Positions 5,609 to 10,400 of a DNA stretch of 10,400 nucleotides are shown in pieces. This DNA comes from Prevotellaceae bacterium (lineage in GTDB: Bacteria; Bacteroidota; Bacteroidia; Bacteroidales; UBA932): contig JAIRKX010000202.1 in assembly GCA_031259805.1 (NCBI GenBank), positions 1-10,400 of the forward strand, read 5' to 3'. Numbering within the stretch: position 1 is the first letter of the stretch; each line of letters begins with the position of its first letter. Both the position numbers and the translations under genes were made by a program. The notes under the pieces were generated by a model, which saw only the letters and a list, made by a program, of their open reading frames with translations, was not told where the DNA came from and ran no database searches.

Positions 5609-7138
5609 ATGATGAAACGGATTACTTTAGTTATTTTCTTTGCCGGCTTAACGTTATTTGGCCGCGCACAATCGAACCCGACGGAAACCATAGAAGACAC
5701 CACGATTAATCCCGGCAGAACGATTATTGTCAATGGCGACGAGATAGTAGAACCCGATGTGGATGATAATCTGGATAATCTTCTTTCAATATGGTATCTG
5801 CAGCAGGCGTTGCGCGACACGTCCGACATGGACTATAATGTTGATGAAGACGTGCTGATTGCCGATTTACCCGATTCGGTCTACATCGAGCGGCTGAAAA
5901 TCATGCCGACACTGATTGATTTGCCATATAACCACGTGGTACGCAACAGTATTATTTATTATACGCAACGCATCCCCGAAAAATCGGAAATGATATTAGG
6001 CCTTGCACAATACTATTTACCGATGGTCGAAGAAATCCTTGACATGTATGATATGCCGCTGGAATTGGGGGCAATGGCGATTATCGAATCGGCATTAAAT
6101 CCGCGCGCCGTATCGCGGATGAAGGCTAAAGGTATGTGGCAATTCATGTATCGTACGGCGTTGTTGTATAATTTGAAAATCAATTCGTATGTCGATGAGC
6201 GTTTCGACCCTGTGGCGGCCACCCATGCAGCTGCCCGGTACATGAAGGATTTGTATGGCATCTTTGGCGACTGGTCGTTGGCCATTGCCGCCTACAATTG
6301 CGGCGCAAGCAACGTCAATAAAGCCATCCGTCGTTCGGGCGGAAAACGCAGTTATTGGGATATATATCCGTATCTGCCTCGCGAAACGCGCGGCTACGTC
6401 CCGAATTTCGTGGCGGCCTGCTACCTGCTGGAATACTACAAGCAGCACCGCCTGCAACCGAAGTCGGTCTGTATGCCGGTGAAGATTGATACGTTTCAGG
6501 TCAATAAAATGCTACACTTTGAGCAGGTATCTGAGGTCATTGGCATTTCGATTAACGAGTTGCGCGATTTTAACCCACAGTACATTCACGATATTATTCC
6601 GGGTAGGAGCGAACCGTATATCCTGAATATTCCGTATGAATATACGGCGCAGTTTGCCGAAAAGGAGCAGGAAATATATAAGTATAAAGACAGTATTTAT
6701 TTTAATCCGAATATTATACAGCAAATAGCCCGGCGCGGCGTTACGACGGCTGCCGGTGACCGTTCGCAAACTATCCACCGGATACGGTCGGGAGAGACCT
6801 TGGGTTCGATTGCATTGAAATATGGAGTAAAAGTTTCCGACCTTAAGTACTGGAATAATTTGAAGGGCGAGCATATTATTGCCGGTAAAAAACTGATTGT
6901 CGGTTCTGCCGGCGTCAAAAAACAAAGTAAACCGGCGACTGCCGCTGCGTCCAACGCTTCCACTAAAACCGTTGCAAGCGGTGCCTATACCATACATACG
7001 GTGAAATCGGGTGAAAGCCTTTACAGTATTGCCGAAGGCTATGATAACGTAACCTATTACGACCTGATGAAACTGAACAATTATACTAAAAATTCAAAAA
7101 TCTATCCGGGTGATAAAATTAAAATAGGAAAATTGTAA
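5609..7138 (+). CDS. mltD: MltD-like lytic murein transglycosylase with LysM domains
   Basis: A periplasmic peptidoglycan-cleaving enzyme that makes 1,6-anhydro-muropeptides. The 509-residue product has a signal sequence (1-20), an acidic linker (about 25-85) and an SLT/GH23 domain (about 130-280). The domain has the catalytic glutamate in AIIESALNP (E160), then GMWQFM (175-180) and AYNCG (229-233 region). A degenerate LysM-like stretch follows at about 293-341 (TFQVNKM to ILNIP), with two clear LysM domains at about 388-431 and 460-507 that bind glycan strands. Two adjacent ATGs, 5609 and 5612, are possible; AAAGG (5604-5608) is closer to normal spacing for the second. It follows the DUF5683 gene by 56 bases and ends one base before the esterase start. 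The gene symbol rests on architecture (SLT plus C-terminal LysM), as in E. coli MltD. Confidence 0.93.
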   Translation: MMKRITLVIFFAGLTLFGRAQSNPTETIEDTTINPGRTIIVNGDEIVEPDVDDNLDNLLSIWYLQQALRDTSDMDYNVDEDVLIADLPDSVYIERLKIMPTLIDLPYNHVVRNSIIYYTQRIPEKSEMILGLAQYYLPMVEEILDMYDMPLELGAMAIIESALNPRAVSRMKAKGMWQFMYRTALLYNLKINSYVDERFDPVAATHAAARYMKDLYGIFGDWSLAIAAYNCGASNVNKAIRRSGGKRSYWDIYPYLPRETRGYVPNFVAACYLLEYYKQHRLQPKSVCMPVKIDTFQVNKMLHFEQVSEVIGISINELRDFNPQYIHDIIPGRSEPYILNIPYEYTAQFAEKEQEIYKYKDSIYFNPNIIQQIARRGVTTAAGDRSQTIHRIRSGETLGSIALKYGVKVSDLKYWNNLKGEHIIAGKKLIVGSAGVKKQSKPATAAASNASTKTVASGAYTIHTVKSGESLYSIAEGYDNVTYYDLMKLNNYTKNSKIYPGDKIKIGKL

Positions 7139-7139
7139 G

Positions 7140-7967
7140 ATGAAAACAAAATTTATTTTAGTGACTTTATTTTTGACCGTTTCTTTGGCGGGCTATGCGG
7201 CACGAATAGATACGGTAATGGTCAAAAGCGCGTCGATGAATAAAGACGTATTAGCTGTGTTCGTTATTCCTGATGTCGTCACAGGGCGCGAAGCAAAGGC
7301 TTGTCCGGTGGTTTTCCTGTTGCACGGCTACGGCGGAAATGCTTATGGATGGCTGTCGGCCAAGCCGGAACTGCCTGCAATAGCCGACGAGAAAGGGATT
7401 ATCTTCGTATGCCCTGATGCGAAAAACAGTTGGTATTGGGACAGTCCCACCGATCCCGCTTACCGTTACGAAACATTTGTGGCTACCGAGCTAGTCAATT
7501 ATACCGATGCGCATTATAAAACCATTGCCGCTCGGGAAGGCCGCGCTATCACTGGGCTTAGCATGGGCGGGCATGGCGCATTATGGCTGGCATTCCGTCA
7601 CACGGATGTGTTCGGAGCGGCCGGTAGTACCAGCGGCGGCGTAGATTTCCGTCCCTTTCCCGAAAAGTGGGAAATCAGCAACCAATTAGGCGACTACAAC
7701 ACGCACCGCGACCGCTGGAGCGAGTATACGGTCGTCGGGCAAGTAAGCAAAATCAAAGACGGCGACCTCGCCCTCATCGTCGATTGCGGATTGGACGATT
7801 TCTTTCTGGACATCAATATTTCTTTACACCTGCTGTTAAAAAGCAACCATATTTCCCACGATTTCATTCTCCGTCCGGGAAAACACAATATGGCTTACTG
7901 GAACAATTCAATAGACTATCAGATACTCTTCTTCAGCAAGTATTTTTCGCCGAATGAGAAACGTTAA
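7140..7967 (+). CDS. Secreted alpha/beta-hydrolase, esterase D-like family
   Basis: A 275-residue exported hydrolase with a signal sequence (1-20, GYA before A21). The esterase D / tributyrin esterase family features are present: an oxyanion-region HGYGGN (62-67), the nucleophile elbow GLSMGGHG (139-146, Ser141), an acid candidate in DCGLDDFF (215-222, D219 or D220) and the catalytic His in PGKHNMAYW (H249). Relatives include S-formylglutathione hydrolases and acyl- or feruloyl-esterases; because it is exported, a role on extracytoplasmic acyl esters (glycan, lipid or feruloyl) is more likely than formaldehyde detoxification. The substrate is unknown. The ATG lies one base after the mltD stop, so translation is probably coupled, and the hairpins at 7974-8048 end the transcript. 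It occupies the place where I would expect a relA/spoT gene in many relatives. Confidence 0.88.
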   Translation: MKTKFILVTLFLTVSLAGYAARIDTVMVKSASMNKDVLAVFVIPDVVTGREAKACPVVFLLHGYGGNAYGWLSAKPELPAIADEKGIIFVCPDAKNSWYWDSPTDPAYRYETFVATELVNYTDAHYKTIAAREGRAITGLSMGGHGALWLAFRHTDVFGAAGSTSGGVDFRPFPEKWEISNQLGDYNTHRDRWSEYTVVGQVSKIKDGDLALIVDCGLDDFFLDINISLHLLLKSNHISHDFILRPGKHNMAYWNNSIDYQILFFSKYFSPNEKR

Positions 7968-7973
7968 TGCCCC

Positions 7974-7989
7974 TGTCCCGTTAGGGACA
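7974..7989 (+). terminator. Small hairpin after the esterase gene
   Basis: TGTCCC and GGGACA pair around the loop GTTA seven bases after the esterase stop. It has no T-tract and is probably only an accessory to the larger hairpin that follows. Confidence 0.35.
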
Positions 7990-8017
7990 AAATGTTGGTA
8001 AAACTATGCAAATAAGC

Positions 8018-8048
8018 AAAAGGGAACGGCTTTACGCCATTCCCTTTT
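8018..8048. terminator. Bidirectional terminator between convergent genes
   Basis: AAAAGGGAACGGC (8018-8030) pairs with GCCATTCCCTTTT (8036-8048) around the loop TTTAC, with one C/A mismatch. The 3' arm ends in TTTT on both strands, so it can act as an intrinsic terminator for the esterase transcript on the plus strand and for the PepSY-like gene on the minus strand. The two genes converge here. Confidence 0.8.
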
Positions 8049-8078
8049 ACCATGTTGAACTTTGCGAACGTTTTAGCT

Positions 8079-8372
8079 TTACGCTTTTTCGCCGGTATCT
8101 TTATATACTACCGACACGGTTTCCGTTTCGCCTTTCGGGATAATCTCTATCGTGTAGGTCCTTTCGATTTCGTTGTAAGAAACCTTTTGTACCGTACATT
8201 CCGGATAATCCTTCAGCAACGCATCCTTTACCACTTGTGGAAGTTCGTCGGAAGTTTGTGCAACGACCGGTTCTTCCATTACAATGTTCGTTACTTGATT
8301 GCTGACAATTTCAGCAGAGGCGGTTAAGCCTAATGTAGCAATAGCTACTAATGTTACCAATACCTTTTTCAT
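8079..8372 (-). CDS. Small secreted PepSY-like protein
   Basis: A 97-residue protein with a clear signal sequence (1-20, TASA before E21), giving a mature form of about 77 residues. Residues 43-95 (ELPQVVKDALLKDYPE, then alternating strands TVQKVSY, TYTIEIIP, ETVSVVYKDTGE) look like one PepSY-like / BLIP-like alpha-beta unit, common in small periplasmic proteins of Bacteroidota, often near two-component systems. No enzymatic motif is present and the exact role is unknown; binding or inhibiting an envelope partner is the usual suggestion. The start is the ATG at 8372, with AGAAAG a few bases upstream. It is convergent with the esterase and divergent from the NtrC-type regulator, which makes it a candidate target of that regulator. 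The frame antisense to it is a shadow. Confidence 0.8.
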   Translation of the reverse strand: MKKVLVTLVAIATLGLTASAEIVSNQVTNIVMEEPVVAQTSDELPQVVKDALLKDYPECTVQKVSYNEIERTYTIEIIPKGETETVSVVYKDTGEKA

Positions 8373-8537
8373 GATCTTTCTTTTTTAAAAGTTTAAAAAT
8401 ATGAGTTTGTTACTATCCTTATACGAAAAAACATGCCAGTCCCGTCCGCATCACATGAAATATCCTGTAAACAGGTTGTTCTAAGGTATATATTATTCTC
8501 CTGCCACCGTTCCCGACATTGTAGAGAAAAGGGGAAA

Positions 8538-8573
8538 GGTGTGGATTTATTCCACACCCGAAGTGTGGAATAA
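8538..8573. promoter_or_regulatory. Three-arm TGTGGA palindromes, candidate operator or enhancer
   Basis: Three arms overlap: GGTGTGGA (8538-8545), TTATTCCACACC (8547-8558) and GTGTGGAATAA (8563-8573). The first two form an 8-bp inverted repeat with a 5-base gap. The middle arm also pairs perfectly over 11 bp with the third around the loop CCGAA. As DNA this resembles adjacent dyad sites for a dimeric regulator; as RNA it would give two exclusive hairpins. It lies midway between the two divergent genes, about 170 bp from each start, a typical enhancer distance for an NtrC-type activator. The binding protein is inferred, not shown. Confidence 0.6.
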
Positions 8574-8593
8574 TGGTGGAGGACGATTTGAGA

Positions 8594-8629
8594 GAGCATG
8601 GTGCAATCTGTTGCAGATTTACGATGCTC
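8594..8629. repeat. Nested inverted repeat upstream of the response regulator
   Basis: GAGCAT (8594-8599) pairs with ATGCTC (8624-8629). Inside it AATCTG (8605-8610) pairs with CAGATT (8614-8619) around TTG, separated by internal loops of 5 and 4 bases. It could be an RNA hairpin of a longer leader or a DNA site. No T-tract follows, so it is not an intrinsic terminator. Confidence 0.5.
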
Positions 8630-8728
8630 GAAGGATTGAAAAATGGATTGCAAACGGATAGCGAAAATGATTAACGTTGTATTACGTCCTTCTGTCTGAT
8701 CTCTTCCCACAACTCAACAACTTTTTTG

Positions 8729-8736
8729 TATCTTTG
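8729..8736 (+). promoter_or_regulatory. Candidate -7 element giving a nearly leaderless transcript
   Basis: TATCTTTG matches TAnnTTTG exactly but ends only five bases before the ATG at 8742. A start 3-6 bases downstream would place the 5' end at or next to the start codon. No -33 TTTG lies at the normal spacing, and no Shine-Dalgarno is present before the ATG, which fits leaderless initiation. Confidence 0.45.
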
Positions 8737-8741
8737 TTCAG

Positions 8742-10058
8742 ATGAAAAAAGTATTGATTGTGGAAGATGAGGTTTCCTTTTGCGTCATGTTAAAAACATG
8801 GTTCGAAAAAAACCACTGGGAGGCCGATAGCGCCTTCTCGGCCGGCGAGGCCATGACACGTATAAAGGCCAACGCCTATCCTGTTATCCTTTCCGATTTG
8901 CGTCTGCCGGACAATGACGGCATCTCGTTGCTGCAATGGATCAAACAGACCAGTCCTCAGAGCGAAGTGCTTATCATGACGCACTATGCCGATGTGCAAA
9001 CCGCCGTCGCCGCGATAAAACTTGGCGCATTCGATTATCTCGAAAAGCCCGTCAATCCCGATGTGCTGCAACAAAAATTGGCCGAAGTGCTTCGGAAGCA
9101 AACGAAAAATACAAAATCCGCTGTCAGCGAGCACAAAATCCCTTATATTGTCGGCCATAGCGCGGCTTCAAAAAAGCTGGACGAGTATATTCATCTGGTG
9201 GCGCCCACGGCTATGTCGGTACTGATAACCGGCGAAAGCGGCACGGGAAAAGAATATGCGGCGCGGTGCATCCACGAAAACAGCCCCCGCCACGCCGCGC
9301 CGTTTGTGGCGTTAGACTGCGGCGCTATCACCAAGGAATTGGGCGCAAGCGAATTGTTTGGGCACGTGAAAGGCGCTTTCACCTCGGCCATCGACAATAA
9401 AACCGGTGTGTTTGAATATGCCGACGGCGGCACGCTGTTTCTGGACGAAATCGGGAATCTTTCGTCCGGCGTGCAGATGCAGTTGTTGCGCGCGCTGCAG
9501 GAGCGAATCATTAAACCTGTCGGCAGTAACCGAGAGATAGCTGTTGATGTGCGGGTCGTTGCCGCCACCAACGAAAACCTGTGGACTGCCATCGCCGACG
9601 GCAAGTTCCGCCGCGATTTATTCCATCGGATCAATGAGTTTTCCATGCACATGCCGCCTTTGCGGGAACGCGGCGAGGATCTGTTTCTTTTCGCCCGCGT
9701 GTTTTTGGCACATGCTAACCGCGACTTAAGCAGGCAGGTAATCGATTTCAACGAAAAAGCCAAAGCCGTGATGGCCGCCTATTCCTGGCCGGGCAACCTG
9801 CGGGAACTGAAGAATGTGGTCAAGCGGGCAGTGTTGCTTTGCGCGTCGGACTACATCGGCAGCAGCGAGTTGCCGAATGAACTGACGATTGCGGCCGTCC
9901 CCCCCTTCGAAATAATTCCTCTCAAACGTCCCGACGAGCGCGAGTTGATTCTCGATACCTTGGCACGCAACAGCTACAACAAAAGCAAAACGGCCAAAGC
10001 GCTTGGTATCGACAGGAAAACGCTGTATAATAAAATGGAAAAATACGGGATAAGGTAG
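8742..10058 (+). CDS. NtrC-family sigma-54 response regulator
   Basis: A cytoplasmic two-component regulator of 438 residues with the full three-domain layout. Receiver domain, about 1-118: acidic pocket E8/D9, phosphoacceptor D52, T80 and K102. AAA+ domain, about 133-360: Walker A GESGTGKE (164-171), sigma-54 contact loop GAFTSA (211-216), Walker B TLFLDEIG (231-238), arginine-finger region FRRDLFHRI (289-297). Fis-type helix-turn-helix, about 398-437: ARNSYNKSKTAKALGIDRKTLYNKM. It should bind upstream sites and use ATP to open sigma-54 promoters once phosphorylated. The contact loop is normally GAFTGA; here the fifth residue is serine. The cognate kinase is not in the window and nothing follows on this strand for 342 bases. 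The ATG is the family-typical start. The divergent PepSY gene is a candidate target. Confidence 0.95.
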   Translation: MKKVLIVEDEVSFCVMLKTWFEKNHWEADSAFSAGEAMTRIKANAYPVILSDLRLPDNDGISLLQWIKQTSPQSEVLIMTHYADVQTAVAAIKLGAFDYLEKPVNPDVLQQKLAEVLRKQTKNTKSAVSEHKIPYIVGHSAASKKLDEYIHLVAPTAMSVLITGESGTGKEYAARCIHENSPRHAAPFVALDCGAITKELGASELFGHVKGAFTSAIDNKTGVFEYADGGTLFLDEIGNLSSGVQMQLLRALQERIIKPVGSNREIAVDVRVVAATNENLWTAIADGKFRRDLFHRINEFSMHMPPLRERGEDLFLFARVFLAHANRDLSRQVIDFNEKAKAVMAAYSWPGNLRELKNVVKRAVLLCASDYIGSSELPNELTIAAVPPFEIIPLKRPDERELILDTLARNSYNKSKTAKALGIDRKTLYNKMEKYGIR

Positions 10059-10091
10059 GGCGTGAGGCATCTGCTTCATGCTTTTGACCTC

Positions 10092-10118
10092 CTCTATGCA
10101 CCTCTGTGGCTCTCTATG
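10092..10118. repeat. Three CTCTRTG motifs at exact 10-bp spacing
   Basis: CTCTATG (10092-10098), CTCTGTG (10102-10108) and CTCTATG (10112-10118) lie in exact 10-bp phase just past the regulator. They are non-coding and resemble short degenerate intergenic repeats; no function can be assigned. Confidence 0.6.
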
Positions 10119-10149
10119 TAACATTACCCCCAAAAATGACCCCGTTGTG

Positions 10150-10163
10150 CAGGCGCGCGCCTG
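10150..10163. repeat. Perfect 14-bp GC-rich palindrome
   Basis: CAGGCGCGCGCCTG is self-complementary over all 14 bases, without a loop. It could be a dimer-binding site or part of a repeat element. Nothing around it decides. Confidence 0.6.
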
Positions 10164-10229
10164 CCGGTGTGTAATTATTGTCCGTTTTTCGTACAACGAA
10201 CAGCCTTTAATACAGTATTGTACTTTTTT

Positions 10230-10262
10230 GCTTGTATAGGCGCTCATTTGTGCTTGTATAGG
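10230..10262. repeat. Direct repeat GCTTGTATAGG
   Basis: The 11-base sequence occurs at 10230-10240 and 10252-10262, two turns of the helix apart (22 bp). The second copy runs directly into the dyad GTAGC-CGGC-GCTAC at 10262-10275. Confidence 0.75.
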
Positions 10263-10385
10263 TAGCCGGCGCTACTCAAGCACGCAGTCATCACTACCTC
10301 ATAAAAAAATGACCGCACTTTGATTAAACAAAGTACGGTCATCAATAGACAATGGGGAATGCACCCCCGCGTAGAGCGCCGGCTA
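10262..10385. repeat. Near-inverted repeat pair enclosing a terminator
   Basis: GTAGCCGGCGCTAC (10262-10275) is the inverse of GTAGAGCGCCGGCTA (10371-10385) apart from one inserted A and the end base. The pair encloses about 95 bases that include the terminator at 10303-10342. The right copy continues into TTCG, matching 737-750. The arrangement resembles a small non-autonomous repeat, but no target-site duplication is evident and the motif is partly self-dyadic, so chance is possible. Confidence 0.35.
10303..10342 (-). terminator. Intrinsic terminator for a minus-strand gene beyond the window
   Basis: ATGACCGCACTTTG (10309-10322) pairs with CAAAGTACGGTCAT (10329-10342) around ATTAAA, with one C/A mismatch. 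Seven A residues (10303-10309) precede it, so on the minus strand the hairpin is followed by seven T residues. It should end a transcript coming leftward from beyond 10400. On the plus strand no T-tract follows. Confidence 0.75.
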
Positions 10386-10400
10386 TTCGCTTTGCGTTAC

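Larger units (their letters stand above)
8373..8741. other. Divergent regulatory spacer between PepSY gene and regulator
   Basis: There is no convincing gene in these 369 bases; a minus-strand frame (8393-8710) starts with GTG and resembles nothing. The spacer holds the overlapping TGTGGA palindromes (8538-8573), a nested hairpin (8594-8629), the -7 element of the regulator (8729-8736), and, on the minus strand at 8423-8438, a near-match to a sigma-54 promoter (TGGCATG, then TTCG where TTGC is expected). The last fails at the invariant GC and is only suggestive. Confidence 0.6.
10059..10400. other. Gene-free right end with short repeats
   Basis: I see no gene here. A weak hairpin, AGGCAT and ATGCTT at 10065-10083 followed by TTT, might end the regulator transcript. 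The rest holds a triplet of 10-bp-spaced CTCTRTG motifs, a GC-rich palindrome, an 11-bp direct repeat, an inverted pair around 10262 and 10371, and a minus-strand terminator. Confidence 0.7.

Noticed and set aside
8052..8327. Plus-strand frame opposite the PepSY-like gene
   Set aside because: It begins inside the bidirectional terminator area and is a shadow of the signal-peptide-bearing minus-strand gene.
8599..8615. TGGTGC...TTGCA as a sigma-54 promoter for the regulator
   Set aside because: The GG and GC are 11 rather than 10 bases apart, and it lies within a nested inverted repeat 127 bp before the gene.
8393..8710. Minus-strand frame of 105 codons in the PepSY-regulator spacer
   Set aside because: It begins with GTG, resembles no family, and covers the palindromes and the promoter region of its neighbours.
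9360..9376. CACGTGAAA resembling the core of parS
   Set aside because: It encodes the conserved HVK of the regulator's AAA+ domain and its left half does not match parS.
9726..10247. Minus-strand frame of 173 codons at the end of the regulator gene
   Set aside because: More than half lies antisense to the conserved Fis domain, the start region is in repeat-rich spacer, and the product has no recognisable domain.

Overview
The window comes from a Bacteroidota genome, most likely order Bacteroidales. Four things point there: Bacteroidota-type promoter elements (TAnnTTTG at the -7 position) in front of several genes, families typical of the phylum (DUF2723, DUF5683, small PepSY-like secreted proteins), mostly weak or absent Shine-Dalgarno sequences, and the gene order parA-parB-DUF5683-mltD. 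The genus cannot be named from sequence alone. Base composition looks even across the genes and there is no transposase, integrase, phage gene or CRISPR array.

Layout. At 1-496 (minus) lies the 5' part of a DUF2723 membrane protein cut by the window edge. At 497-1080 is a gene-free, repeat-rich spacer: a heptamer repeat flanked by an octamer, a striking array of nine 23-bp units with palindromic cores, and a perfect 14-bp stem hairpin. argS (minus) follows, ending at 1081. A 100-bp divergent promoter region then separates argS from a plus-strand cluster, 2963-7967: parA, parB, a DUF5683 envelope protein with a probable TTG start, a MltD-like LysM lytic transglycosylase, and a secreted esterase. 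A hairpin able to terminate in both directions closes the cluster. Beyond it a small secreted PepSY-like protein (minus, 8079-8372) is divergent from an NtrC-type sigma-54 response regulator (plus, 8742-10058). The 369-bp spacer between them holds overlapping TGTGGA palindromes and a nested hairpin. The last 342 bp carry short repeats and a terminator that reads in the minus direction, implying another minus-strand gene beyond the right edge.

How the genes fit together. ParA and ParB segregate the chromosome. The genes behind them act on or in the cell envelope, so the cluster may couple segregation with peptidoglycan remodelling; this is inferred from linkage only. The response regulator has no kinase in the window; its divergent PepSY-like neighbour is a plausible target or sensing accessory.

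Most of the window is conserved housekeeping sequence and I do not see a complete new system. The least explained parts are the palindromic 23-bp array near parAB, the operator-like spacer between the PepSY gene and the regulator, the regulator's GAFTSA loop, and the dispersed GCRCCGGCTATTCG motif found near both ends of the window.
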